62,561 nucleotides of DNA from the IMG/VR virus record IMGVR_UViG_3300045993_000669, positions 1-62,561 of that record. One strand, 5' to 3'. The stretch comes from a virus. The position numbers and the translations under genes are program-made. Positions 48,665-55,996 of the stretch are shown one piece after another. Each line of letters opens with the position of its first letter. The stretch's first letter is position 1. The notes under the pieces were generated by a model that ran no database searches, was not told the origin of the DNA, and saw only the letters and a program-made list of their open reading frames with translations.

Positions 48665-48684
48665 CGTTTCGTTCCTTCGTTGGT

Positions 48685-48693
48685 AAATGATTT
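48685..48693 (+). promoter_or_regulatory. Dispersed AAATGATTT site 6 (most palindromic)
   Basis: GGTAAATGATTTACC at 48682-48696 is a perfect odd palindrome with a single central base. It is intergenic in the leftward operon, just upstream of the 48664 gene. Its copy inside that operon places it where a regulator could act on readthrough transcription. Confidence 0.65.
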
Positions 48694-49003
48694 ACCGGCC
48701 CACGGCGGCCCATTGTTCGTTGCGTTCGGCGGCCAGCCTGCGCTCGCATTCGGCCCCGTCGATCTCGCCCCGGTAATAGGCGTCATGGATCTGGCAGAAC
48801 CGGCCCGTGGCCCTGGTGCGGTCCCGCAGTCCGGACGCCTTGGCCCAGCCCGGATCGGACAAATCGGGGAACGCGGCGGCCACGGCATCCAGGGCCGAGA
48901 GGATCACCTGGATGCGCGCGGAGGCTGTCCCATCGCGCGATATCCCGGCCGATAGCCGTTCGTGGTCGAGCGCGGGCAAGAGGGTGTCGAGGATGCGTTT
49001 CAT
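48692..49003 (-). CDS. Hypothetical helical protein
   Basis: 103 residues. MKRILDTLLPALDHERLSAG, then RIQVILSALDAVAAAFPDLS, is mostly helical. It ends GRFCQIHDAYYRGEIDGAEC and a short basic tail. Its stop lies next to the 48685 site. Function unknown. Confidence 0.5.
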   Translation of the reverse strand: MKRILDTLLPALDHERLSAGISRDGTASARIQVILSALDAVAAAFPDLSDPGWAKASGLRDRTRATGRFCQIHDAYYRGEIDGAECERRLAAERNEQWAAVGR

Positions 49004-49075
49004 GGTTTGGTTTCCTGTTCCGTTTGGTTCAATTCCATCCGATTTTCACGGTGCCATTTCGGTTTCGTGTTCTGT

Positions 49076-49645
49076 TCAATCCGCCGCTTCCGGCCATTGC
49101 TCCGGGTCCCATTCGCACGGGACCAGATCCAGGACCGGGGCAGGCTCCCGTGCCGGCCCGGCCAGCCGATGGGAAACCGGCACGATCCGCCGCGGCATGA
49201 TTTCGCCCGACAGCACGGCGGGTGCGGCATAGTCCGGCCCCGCGGGCAGCACGCCGCCCGGCCAATAGCGGGCGCTGGGCATGTTCACGTCGCGGGGCGA
49301 TTTGCCCGACACCGAGAGGCCAACCCATCGCACCCACGCCGCGGGCAATCGTGCCTTCAGGCAATCGGCCGAGAGATACCAACGGGCGCCATGGTCCGCG
49401 ATCGCCAGCATGCGGGCCGCGGTGAATGCCGGCATGAAATCATCGAAACCCCGGAAGCTATTGCCCGGCTGCCGGATCGCGATTGCCCCTCCGGCCCGCC
49501 TGTGTGCTGCCAGGATGGCCCTGGCGTAGGCTACCTGATCCATGGAGGGGGCAAGGGCGATAGCCTGCCCTGGCGCATCCTGGGCAGGCTGGCGCAGCAA
49601 CGCGCCAAGCCCGGCCCCCGTGGCGGTCCAGATGCCGCCGGTCAT
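49076..49645 (-). CDS. Hypothetical protein
   Basis: 189 residues. MTGGIWTATGAGLGALLRQP, then PSMDQVAYARAILAAHRRAG and FMPAFTAARMLAIADHGARW. Mixed helix and strand, C-terminus acidic (CEWDPEQWPEAAD). It overlaps the upstream gene by four bases. Function unknown; it is in the same operon as the ParB-like gene. Confidence 0.5.
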   Translation of the reverse strand: MTGGIWTATGAGLGALLRQPAQDAPGQAIALAPSMDQVAYARAILAAHRRAGGAIAIRQPGNSFRGFDDFMPAFTAARMLAIADHGARWYLSADCLKARLPAAWVRWVGLSVSGKSPRDVNMPSARYWPGGVLPAGPDYAAPAVLSGEIMPRRIVPVSHRLAGPAREPAPVLDLVPCEWDPEQWPEAAD

Positions 49646-49866
49646 TTCAGGATTCCTTGCGCGACCATGCGACGTTCCGCCCGTGCGGCCGCATCCCGGC
49701 TGGCATAGGTAACGTCGTCCTGATCAGCGCAAACGATGCGCCATTTTTTGTCTGGATAATTCCGGCTGACGCAGCCAACGGCCCCCGAGGGGTAACGCAG
49801 ATTGTCCACGTACCACCCGCCATGGCGCCAACGGGAATACGCCGGAGTCCATGCCGCGGCGTTCAC
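49642..49866 (-). CDS. Small protein next to ParB-like gene (hypothetical)
   Basis: 74 residues. MNAAAWTPAYSRWRHGGWYV, then GCVSRNYPDKKWRIVCADQD. Trp/Arg-rich, with a helical basic C-terminus (RDAAARAERRMVAQGILK). It overlaps the ParB-like gene by four bases. Function unknown. Confidence 0.5.
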   Translation of the reverse strand: MNAAAWTPAYSRWRHGGWYVDNLRYPSGAVGCVSRNYPDKKWRIVCADQDDVTYASRDAAARAERRMVAQGILK

Positions 49867-50717
49867 GATACCGCCCCCCGGAGCGCATCGATTGCCGCAT
49901 CAAACCGGCCATCGATTTCCCCCGCATCCCATAGCCGCAACACTTCGCGGGCCGCATCCCCCACGGCTTTAATCGACAATGGCAGGGCAGCGGCCGGCCG
50001 AGGGGCAATCCCGGCCCCCCCGGAAAGCGAGGGGCTGCCGGCGCCAATGATTCCGCCCGATTGCCGGGCAGGCCGCACGGCCGCAACCTGGGTCGCGGTA
50101 GCCTTCCCCTTCGGCGATGCCGCGATCGCGGCCTGAAGCACGGCAGCGGCCCCCGTGCCATCCTGCCTGATTGCCGCTATCGCGACCGTTGGCGACACTG
50201 CCCCATCCCGGACCATTTCCCGCACCGCATGCGGTGCTTCCGCCAATTCCAACAGGCTGGCGACATGCTGCCGGGTGCGGCCGATCCGGGATGCGATCTG
50301 TGATTCCGGCCAGCCAAACGCCAATAGCCGTTTCACCACTTCCGCTTGTTCAAGCCCGGTAAGCGGAAGGCCGGAATTGCTGGTCAAGAGCATTAGCGCG
50401 CGATCCGCTTCATTGGTGCCGCGGGCTTCCGGCAGACACGGGATGGTTTGAATCTCGCACCCCTCAGCAATGGCCAGGCGGACCGCCAGCAAGCGGCAAT
50501 GGCCATCCGTCACAACCACCCGGTCCCCTTGCATGCGCACCGTCAGCGGCCGCGTTTGCATGAACCCGCCGGATTTGATGCTTTCCGCGATCGCCAGGAT
50601 ATGGTCCCGCACCGCGGGGGTATCCGACCGGACGTTAAAGCCCGGATCGATTTCGATAAGAGCGGGCGCCAGTTGATACATATCAACCCGTTTGCCCAGA
50701 TCTTGCAGCCTTGCCAT
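49863..50717 (-). CDS. ParB/KorB-like DNA-binding protein
   Basis: 284 residues from ATG 50717. Residues ~20-95 carry the ParB N-terminal core (PLTVRMQGDRVVVTDGHCRL, with DGHCRLLAVRLA the box II segment). Residues ~134-160 form a helix-turn-helix (WPESQIASRIGRTRQHVASL) like KorB/ParB. The C-terminal ~90 residues are Ala/Gly/Pro-rich, then helical. ParB relatives bind palindromic sites to partition DNA or to repress transcription. KorB acts at many dispersed odd palindromes; the AAATGATTT sites are a candidate target here. No ParA gene is visible nearby. Confidence 0.7.
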   Translation of the reverse strand: MARLQDLGKRVDMYQLAPALIEIDPGFNVRSDTPAVRDHILAIAESIKSGGFMQTRPLTVRMQGDRVVVTDGHCRLLAVRLAIAEGCEIQTIPCLPEARGTNEADRALMLLTSNSGLPLTGLEQAEVVKRLLAFGWPESQIASRIGRTRQHVASLLELAEAPHAVREMVRDGAVSPTVAIAAIRQDGTGAAAVLQAAIAASPKGKATATQVAAVRPARQSGGIIGAGSPSLSGGAGIAPRPAAALPLSIKAVGDAAREVLRLWDAGEIDGRFDAAIDALRGAVS

Positions 50718-50804
50718 TTTCCAATCCTTCCCAGGACATAAAGAAATCCGCCTATCGCGGCACGGCCAGGGGCAATCGCCCGCCCCTGGCATTGTCGAGA
50801 TACG
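50718..50804 (-). promoter_or_regulatory. Repeated hairpin leader A (ParB-like gene)
   Basis: In mRNA sense: a hairpin with arms GCCAGGGGC and GCCCCTGGC, then the conserved core TGCCGCGATAGGCG (plus-strand 50749-50762), then an extended ribosome site TCCTGGGAAGG (50726-50736 complement), then ATG 50717. The same order recurs in leaders B and C; D and E retain a hairpin and the extended ribosome site. Confidence 0.65.
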
Positions 50805-51917
50805 CTACGCCGCGGTTGCTGCCAGGACGCTGCCAAGGATATCGGCATCAGGCACGATCTCGGCCCGTGCCCGATGGGCCGGCACGTATTTGTATGATCC
50901 GTCCGCCATGGCGATCGCGCTTTCATACGCGGCCGTTTTGATCGCGGCGCCCGTGCCGAAAAATGCCGAATTGAGCCGATTGTCCTGATTTTTGGCGCGC
51001 GCGGAATGATCAACGTACTCTGTCACCGCGTTAAGCCAGCCCCAGACAGTGCCATCCGTGCCGGCCAATCCGGCCCCTTGTGCCGTGCCATCCAGGGCAA
51101 GACGCGCCACCGCCTGCACCGGGCTGGTCGCGCGCTTAATGTTCGCGGCCCGCTCGGCCGGCGACATATCGGACCATCCGGGAACAAAGATGCGGCCGGT
51201 ATGGTTGATCACTTCGGCATCTTCAATCTTGGTTTCCGCCATCCGGCGAAAATCGTTCATGGCATCGTCAAAGCGCGATCCTTCCGTGAGAAGGCCAAGC
51301 CCGGATTTCGCCGCGGCCGGATCGAACACGGAGCGATGGGCTACCCGCACGCTGGCCTTGTCCTTCCCGCGGGCAAGCGAAAGCGTGTTGTGGCAGACAA
51401 CCCGCACGGTTGTGTACCGGGCTTCCGTCGCGAGGCTGCCATCGGCCGATGTCGAAAGCAGGATGTAGCCCTTGAGCCTATCGGCCGGATCAGCGATCGC
51501 CGCGGATTCGCCCGTCGCCGCCAATGCCCAGAAACGCCGGCCGCCAAACAAGCAACCCGCCGTTTCCATTGTCATGCCCATCCGCTCCGTCAATTCGCGG
51601 AAAAATTCCATTACTTCCAATGGCTGCACAACCTGGTAGTCATCAGACACCACGCCAAGCGGGGCGGCCGTGTCACTGCGAAAGAGGACAACCCGGTCGT
51701 CCACGCTTGCCCAGCTGGCCGGATCGTCCGCGGATATCCCGTCCACGGCATAGCGGACCCGCGACCGGAGAATGCTCCAATCGAAGCCGGCCGCCGCGAT
51801 CCATTCCTCAATCGCGGCCCCGGCTGCCAGGTGGTTGCCAAGGCCATGCCAGCCAACCGCCCCCGTGTACGCCATTTCCGCGCTGCCATTGGCGCGGATG
51901 CTGATTTCGTCCGCCAT
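50805..51917 (-). CDS. DUF932-family protein
   Basis: 370 residues from ATG 51917 (GGGGAATTG upstream). TGAVGWHGLGNHLAAGAAIE, VVSDDYQVVQPLEVMEFFRE and RVVCHNTLSLARGKDKASVR match the DUF932/TIGR03299 phage and plasmid family. Its biochemical role is unknown. It is immediately upstream (in transcription) of leader A and the ParB-like gene, so it is likely in the same regulatory or partition context. Confidence 0.75.
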   Translation of the reverse strand: MADEISIRANGSAEMAYTGAVGWHGLGNHLAAGAAIEEWIAAAGFDWSILRSRVRYAVDGISADDPASWASVDDRVVLFRSDTAAPLGVVSDDYQVVQPLEVMEFFRELTERMGMTMETAGCLFGGRRFWALAATGESAAIADPADRLKGYILLSTSADGSLATEARYTTVRVVCHNTLSLARGKDKASVRVAHRSVFDPAAAKSGLGLLTEGSRFDDAMNDFRRMAETKIEDAEVINHTGRIFVPGWSDMSPAERAANIKRATSPVQAVARLALDGTAQGAGLAGTDGTVWGWLNAVTEYVDHSARAKNQDNRLNSAFFGTGAAIKTAAYESAIAMADGSYKYVPAHRARAEIVPDADILGSVLAATAA

Positions 51918-51919
51918 GA

Positions 51920-52141
51920 TCAATTCCCCCGGATAATCAATTGCTGCACCGCGTCGCGGGCCGCATCCGTCGCCAGCCGGGCCGCATCCATCGCCGCGGC
52001 ATGACGGCTGCCCTGCGGCCGGCCGTTCCTGGCATCGTCCTGCAATTCGGCGAGCGTGATTTTCCAGGGTTCGCCTACCCGGCGTTCATTCTCAATCGCG
52101 AATAGCAGCGCGGAAACCGCCCTGATTTCATCCGTGTTCAT
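51920..52141 (-). CDS. Small helical protein (hypothetical)
   Basis: 73 residues from ATG 52141, the start fixed by leader B. Helical and Ala-rich (DAARLATDAARDAVQQLIIR), acidic near the N-terminus. Function unknown; it sits between leader B and the DUF932 gene. Confidence 0.5.
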   Translation of the reverse strand: MNTDEIRAVSALLFAIENERRVGEPWKITLAELQDDARNGRPQGSRHAAAMDAARLATDAARDAVQQLIIRGN

Positions 52142-52229
52142 CGTCCGTCCTTTCCCAAAGATCAGTTGAAACCCGCGCCTATCGCGGCATTGCCGGGCGC
52201 CATGCCCCCGGCATTGTAGCAATAGGCGA
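52142..52229 (-). promoter_or_regulatory. Repeated hairpin leader B
   Basis: In mRNA sense: arms GCCGGG and CCCGGC enclosing a GGCATGGCG loop, then TGCCGCGATAGGCG (plus-strand 52176-52189), then a diverged ribosome region (TTTGGGAAAGG) before ATG 52141. The core is identical to leaders A and C, the hairpin arms are different in sequence but the same in position. Confidence 0.6.
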
Positions 52230-52733
52230 TTAGGCTGCCGTTTCCTCCCGTTCCTTCGCGCCGCGGACAAACCGGCCGCAGAAAGGACTATTTTGGCCAA
52301 TCCATGTATTGACCAGGAACTTGGCCACCAGCTTGCCCCCGCGGCTAATCGTCAAATAGAGGCAATCCGACGAAAATCCGGCATCCGACATGCGTCCCGT
52401 CGTCATGGCATCCATGTAGAACGTGAAGCCCAAAATATCGCCGGCCCGCAATGCAGCAACCGCCGTGTCCGTCACGTCCAAGCATTCGCCGCCCGGCGAG
52501 AAATACAGATGGGCGATGCAATCGACCTCGCGGACGCTCATGCGGTACGAGTGAGACAAAATGACCTCGGCCGGCACCAGATGATGTTGATCGCATGCGA
52601 AAGGATCACGCTCGGATTTCGTCGCGTTCTTGACCGCGTAAACAGAGGATGTCCCGTCCTTCCGATCCATGCGAACCACAATCGTGTTGCATTTCCGAAG
52701 CGCAGCCACGTCAATTTTTGATAACTCAGCCAT
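52230..52733 (-). CDS. Hypothetical protein in ParB operon
   Basis: 167 residues, MAELSKIDVAALRKCNTIVV. Beta-rich start (VVRMDRKDGTSSVYAVKNAT), several His/Asp residues (FACDQHHLVPAEVILSHSYR), then LYLTISRGGKLVAKFLVNTW. It may bind metal, but no family is recognised. Leader C precedes it. Confidence 0.5.
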   Translation of the reverse strand: MAELSKIDVAALRKCNTIVVRMDRKDGTSSVYAVKNATKSERDPFACDQHHLVPAEVILSHSYRMSVREVDCIAHLYFSPGGECLDVTDTAVAALRAGDILGFTFYMDAMTTGRMSDAGFSSDCLYLTISRGGKLVAKFLVNTWIGQNSPFCGRFVRGAKEREETAA

Positions 52734-52818
52734 TGTTCTACCCTTCCCAGGATCAGTGTTTTCCGCCTATCGCGGCATTCCGAGGCGCCGGTTGCCCCTC
52801 GGATTGGCGCGGCAGCCG
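52734..52818 (-). promoter_or_regulatory. Repeated hairpin leader C
   Basis: In mRNA sense: arms CCGAGG and CCTCGG, then TGCCGCGATAGGCG (plus-strand 52764-52777), then TCCTGGGAAGG (plus-strand 52742-52752), then ATG 52733. Same order and spacing as leader A. Confidence 0.6.
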
Positions 52819-53031
52819 TCAATCGTCAATCGCGGCCGTGTCCTGATAGGTCGCGAAATGGTCCGGCCCGTTGTGCAGTTCGATCCGGCCATGCCGGCCA
52901 AAAACGATCCGCGTGACCGGAACGCCGCCGCTGGTGATGCCGATCGATGCCACGGCCGCGGCCCCGACTTTCAACCGGCCCGGCAGATATGCGCGGCGCA
53001 AATCGGACGCGGAAACCATGATAATTGCCAT
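52819..53031 (-). CDS. Small beta-rich protein (hypothetical)
   Basis: 70 residues from ATG 53031. MAIIMVSASDLRRAYLPGRL, then ASIGITSGGVPVTRIVFGRH. Mostly strands, acidic end. Leader D precedes it. Function unknown. Confidence 0.5.
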   Translation of the reverse strand: MAIIMVSASDLRRAYLPGRLKVGAAAVASIGITSGGVPVTRIVFGRHGRIELHNGPDHFATYQDTAAIDD

Positions 53032-53076
53032 GTCATCATCCTTCCCAGGATAGGGGGGCAATGCCCGCCCCGGTTG
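53032..53076 (-). promoter_or_regulatory. Short hairpin leader D
   Basis: In mRNA sense: GGGGC-GGGCATT-GCCCC hairpin followed by TCCTGGGAAGG (plus-strand 53040-53050) and ATG 53031. The CCGCGATAGGC core of A-C is missing; only a CTATCC remnant is present. Confidence 0.5.
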
Positions 53077-53157
53077 TCAGATCCGGCTGGTGATTTCCAG
53101 GATGAGAAGCGGAATAACCGCGGCCCCCAGAATGATCAGTAAAATTGCCGCTTCCAT
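53077..53157 (-). CDS. 26-residue membrane peptide
   Basis: MEAAILLIILGAAVIPLLIL-EITSRI, one membrane helix. Leader E just upstream has TCCTGGGAAGG (plus-strand 53167-53177) and a CCGGC/GCCGG hairpin. It is the first gene of the leftward operon. Likely real because of the strong, repeated ribosome-site element. Confidence 0.45.
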   Translation of the reverse strand: MEAAILLIILGAAVIPLLILEITSRI

Positions 53158-53252
53158 GATGCCGTTCCTTCCCAGGAAACCCGGCTGCGCCATCCGCCGC
53201 CGGTGAACAGAACGTATGACATTGTTGTCGATCGTTCTACAGACAATCGCGC
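53158..53252. promoter_or_regulatory. Divergent intergenic region with TTGTC/GACAA dyad
   Basis: TTGTC (53225-53229) and GACAA (53242-53246) form an inverted repeat with 12 bases between, in the divergent gap between 53157 and 53253. It is an operator-like spacing for a small repressor. Clear -35/-10 pairs are not obvious. It drives the ParB operon in one direction and the zinc-ribbon gene in the other. Confidence 0.4.
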
Positions 53253-53777
53253 ATGGCAGCCATGCAAACCGCGCGGGGCGAAAATGATTTACCAATCGGA
53301 CCCATGCTTACGGAATACCGCATCGATGGCCAGCTGTTCACGGCCGTCGCGACAACCCAGCACAAACCGCCGCCGCCAGCCCGGCCCTTCTCAACAATCA
53401 CCTGGCAGTCCGTTTGCCCCCAATGCGAGCAGCCGTTCACGTTCACGCGGAAATGGCGATGCTACGCGCCAACCCAGCACGGAATCAGGCGATGTGAACC
53501 CTGCTTAGACAAAACTCGCGCGAGAAATGGCAGGGTCCCAAACAAACAGGCCAATAAGGCTGTCCTAAAATTCCGGGAAACCGCACCCGTCCCTCGCACC
53601 CCTGAACAGTTCAGACTCAACGCGCCAACCGCCACAGCAAACACCCGGAAAAGAACAGGCCGCGTTCACGTCGCGCAATTTGTGCCTCGCACGGCGCCCC
53701 CGGCAGCTGATCAGACTGCGGCGGTTGCCTCTCGCAAGCCTCGTGCGCCGCGTCCAGGTGGCGTGTTCAGTGATTGA
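53253..53777 (+). CDS. Zinc-ribbon protein (hypothetical)
   Basis: 174 residues. ENDLPIG near residue 10 is encoded by the site at 53282. The zinc-binding region is VCPQCEQPFTFTRKWRCYAP with RRCEPC. Basic, Pro-rich C-terminus ends APRPGGVFSD. Nucleic-acid binding is likely. It is divergent from the ParB operon. Confidence 0.55.
   Translation: MAAMQTARGENDLPIGPMLTEYRIDGQLFTAVATTQHKPPPPARPFSTITWQSVCPQCEQPFTFTRKWRCYAPTQHGIRRCEPCLDKTRARNGRVPNKQANKAVLKFRETAPVPRTPEQFRLNAPTATANTRKRTGRVHVAQFVPRTAPPAADQTAAVASRKPRAPRPGGVFSD
53282..53290 (+). promoter_or_regulatory. Dispersed AAATGATTT site 7
   Basis: Context CGAAAATGATTTACC, 125 bases from the start of the leftward ParB operon and inside the divergent zinc-ribbon gene. 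It encodes ENDLPI. Its closeness to the ParB operon start suits autoregulation. Confidence 0.6.
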
Positions 53778-53898
53778 CGGCCGAGTCTGTACCGCATGCC
53801 GGGTGCGATCGATCGCCGTTTCCGCTCTCGGCCGGCCGTCATACAGAACCATGATGCGTCATCAAACGACCATTTGATCGCGTGGCCACCTTTTCTGT

Positions 53899-53907
53899 AA
53901 ATGATTT
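53899..53907 (+). promoter_or_regulatory. Dispersed AAATGATTT site 8
   Basis: Context TGTAAATGATTTCAA, about 20 bases before array 3. It is in non-coding sequence, with flanks that match the GGY...RCC dyad less well on the right. Confidence 0.5.
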
Positions 53908-53924
53908 CAATGGCTTGTGCGGCA

Positions 53925-54000
53925 TTGCCTGTCCTACCCTGCCCAGCCTGCCATTCCGCCCCCCCCGGCCTGCCCTGGCCTCGGCCGGCCGCCCTCGCCG
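53925..54000 (-). repeat. Pentamer-periodic array 3 (inverted)
   Basis: The + strand reads CC-rich units every five bases (TGCCT GTCCT ACCCT GCCCA GCCTG CCATT), so the NGGCN motif is on the opposite strand. Shorter and more degenerate than arrays 1 and 2. Confidence 0.55.
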
Positions 54001-54219
54001 CGGCGCCGGTTCCGCCCGGGCTTTGGGACGCCGACGCTGGGAGAAAAGGAGCGCCCCTCATATTCCCGCCAAAAAAAATCCGAGTTTGATACCGTAATTC
54101 ATTGGGTGTCGTCGGCTTGGCGCTGCGTGGATGGCTGTGTTTGATCGCTCGGCTGGGCGGGCGATTGGCTTGGCTTGTGCGGGTGGGTTGTAGAGCCGCG
54201 CGCTTCGCTAAGATCGCGG

Positions 54220-54263
54220 AAGGATGAGGTTGTTATGGCGCTTCGCGCAATTCTCTCATCCTT
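54220..54263 (+). other. Nested hairpin with downstream T-run
   Basis: AAGGATGAG (54220-54228) pairs with CTCATCCTT (54255-54263). Between them GCGC-TTC-GCGC could form an inner stem. A CTTCTCTCCTTTTTTGG follows at about 54267. It may be an RNA element or weak terminator. Confidence 0.4.
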
Positions 54264-54476
54264 AATCCTTCTCTCCTTTTTTGGAGTGAGGACATAGGGC
54301 GTTGTTAGCCCTGGGCCGGGTCGAGCCTGACAACGAACGCGCTCCCCGTGGGTGGGGACTTTGTTCGGGCCTGCAAGCGGTGGAAGTGCCAATGCCGCTC
54401 GGTAGCCACGTGCCGCTTGGTGTCCGGTGCCGTTCGGGGGCTGCCGCCGGGGGTTATGCCCGGCGTTCGGACACGA

Positions 54477-54725
54477 TCAGGCGTTTTCTTTTCGCAGAGG
54501 GACCCAGGGGAACCCGCCTTTGTGGGCGTGCGCGACTGAGCAGAATGTGTGGACTTTCAGGCCTTCCCGGCCGTCCGGGTATCCTGTTGTGAGGGTGACG
54601 GTTTCCTTTTGGAAGCCGCAGACATCGCATTTTCGGGCGCCCGGTACGGGCGTGCGGGTGGTGATCTTTCCGGCGTCGATGGCCCGGGCCTTTTTGGCCT
54701 TGGCCCAATCGCGGCGGGCTACCAT
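54477..54725 (-). CDS. Small zinc-finger-like protein (hypothetical)
   Basis: 82 residues. MVARRDWAKAKKARAIDAGK, then KCDVCGFQKETVTLTTGYPD and VHTFCSVAHAHKGG. Cys and His positions suit one zinc ion. ATG overlaps the upstream gene by seven bases. Function unknown. Confidence 0.55.
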   Translation of the reverse strand: MVARRDWAKAKKARAIDAGKITTRTPVPGARKCDVCGFQKETVTLTTGYPDGREGLKVHTFCSVAHAHKGGFPWVPLRKENA

Positions 54726-55111
54726 TGGCCCCGGCCCCCGGCTGCCTTCGCCCGGTAGTCTTTGATCCAGGTGAGGGGTGGCTTGGGCTTGCGGCCCTTG
54801 GCGCGCTGTGAGGCGGCGTAGCGGGCATAGGTGAGCGCGAAGCCGGATGCCGCCGCTGCGTCCTCTGTGCCGTCCATGGCCGCGCTGGCGGGGTCGATGC
54901 GCCTGACGGGACCGGCGGCGCCGAATGTGCCCGGCACATATTTGCCCTTGGCCTTCCCCCCGGCCTTTGGCCGCTGCGGGTTGTGCTTTGGCTGGATGAT
55001 CTTGGCTTTGGGCAGGAAGATGCGGAGCGCGCCGGCGTTTTTGATGAGGGCCTTGCGGCGGGCCTCGATCTGGTCTGCTTCGGAGGCTTGCGTAGAGCGG
55101 GCTGCGTTCAT
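54719..55111 (-). CDS. Basic small protein (hypothetical)
   Basis: 130 residues from ATG 55111. Rich in Lys/Arg/Ala (IEARRKALIKNAGALRIFLP), then KPKPPLTWIKDYRAKAAGGR. The in-frame extension to 55261 covers the small-RNA region and is excluded. Possibly DNA-binding. Divergent from 55313. Confidence 0.5.
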   Translation of the reverse strand: MNAARSTQASEADQIEARRKALIKNAGALRIFLPKAKIIQPKHNPQRPKAGGKAKGKYVPGTFGAAGPVRRIDPASAAMDGTEDAAAASGFALTYARYAASQRAKGRKPKPPLTWIKDYRAKAAGGRGQW

Positions 55112-55225
55112 ATTCTGACGCCTGATGCTTGTTTTTCGGGCATCGGCGTTTCCCTGGAAAGTGACGCCGATGCCCAATCCTTCAGAGGAACCCGCCCGGC
55201 CGTCAAGCCCGGGCGGTTTCTTTTT
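55088..55225 (+). ncRNA. Predicted small RNA with promoter and terminator
   Basis: A -35/-10 pair TTGCGT-N17-TATTCT (55088-55116) is followed by a strong hairpin, GGGCATCGGCGT (55138-55149) with ACGCCGATGCCC (55164-55175), and then an intrinsic terminator CCGCCCGG (55192-55199) with CCGGGCGG (55209-55216) and a TTTCTTTTT tract. The likely transcript is about 100 nt, starting near 55123. It lies between divergent genes and, on the + strand, is not coding. Confidence 0.55.
55192..55225 (+). terminator. Rho-independent terminator
   Basis: An 8-bp perfect stem CCGCCCGG/CCGGGCGG with a nine-base loop is followed by nine bases TTTCTTTTT. It is the clearest terminator in the window. It would end the predicted small RNA. 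Confidence 0.7.
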
Positions 55226-55312
55226 GCCCATTTCCCCCATTCTTCCCTTCCCCCTGGGCAATTTCGGTAGTAACGGATGGCCGTATCAACGGGATAGGGC
55301 GAGGCGCGGGCC

Positions 55313-55996
55313 ATGGGCACCAACGGGATTCCCGATAAGAAACAGGATGCGGCCGCGCCGCGTGCTTCCCGTGCCTGCTTCCGCCCCGCCGACGCCGCGG
55401 ATCGTTCAAATCTTTGTGAACGGTTCGATGCCCTGATGCGGCGGCCCAGGCCGCAGCCGGCGCCTTCATCTATCCCTCGGGCCGAGCGGCCGCCATCGGG
55501 ATACACGGCGGACGAAATGGCCAGGATGCTGGCCGATTGGGAGAGGAAGCTGTACGCCCAGCCCGTGGCGCCCCCGCGCATCCGCGGCACAAACGAGGGA
55601 CGGACGATCACGATCTTCGATGAGGCCGATCTGATCGAACGGCCCCGCGATCCGGGGAAAAGCACGTTCGCCGCGGACCTTGGCAAACTGAATACGATCG
55701 CAGCCATGCGCGAGATCGGCCGCTTGGCCGAATGGCAGCGCGTCCACGATGAGATGCGGCGGATCGAGCAGGACATGCGGGCGATCGCGGAAGCCGCGGC
55801 GGAACGGCCCACGCTGGAAAGCATTACCCAGGCGGTCAACCGGGATTTTGCGCGGCGTCATCCCCTGCCGCGGACGAACCCCATGATGGAACTGATCGAG
55901 AAGGACCAGCGGCCGCCCACGAAATCCCATCCCTTCCCCGCCCGCGCCTTGCAGCAGGACAAGCCGGACATCGGATTGAGAACGCCCTGGCAATGA
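55313..55996 (+). CDS. Hypothetical protein (start of late leader genes)
   Basis: 227 residues. First gene of the rightward run that leads to the terminase. Arg/Pro-rich N-terminal half, then a helical domain (EIGRLAEWQRVHDEMRRIEQ) and the terminal GLRTPWQ. The family is not recognised. Overlaps the next gene by four bases. Confidence 0.5.
   Translation: MGTNGIPDKKQDAAAPRASRACFRPADAADRSNLCERFDALMRRPRPQPAPSSIPRAERPPSGYTADEMARMLADWERKLYAQPVAPPRIRGTNEGRTITIFDEADLIERPRDPGKSTFAADLGKLNTIAAMREIGRLAEWQRVHDEMRRIEQDMRAIAEAAAERPTLESITQAVNRDFARRHPLPRTNPMMELIEKDQRPPTKSHPFPARALQQDKPDIGLRTPWQ

Larger units (their letters stand above)
53778..54476. other. Gap with array, site and hairpin; no convincing gene
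   Basis: Short frames here have poor codon usage. The stretch contains the site at 53899, pentamer array 3 (about 53925-54000) and a large hairpin at 54220-54263. A leftward frame of 97 residues at 54099-54392 exists but looks like noise (Thr/Ser/Pro-rich, no motif). Confidence 0.4.
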
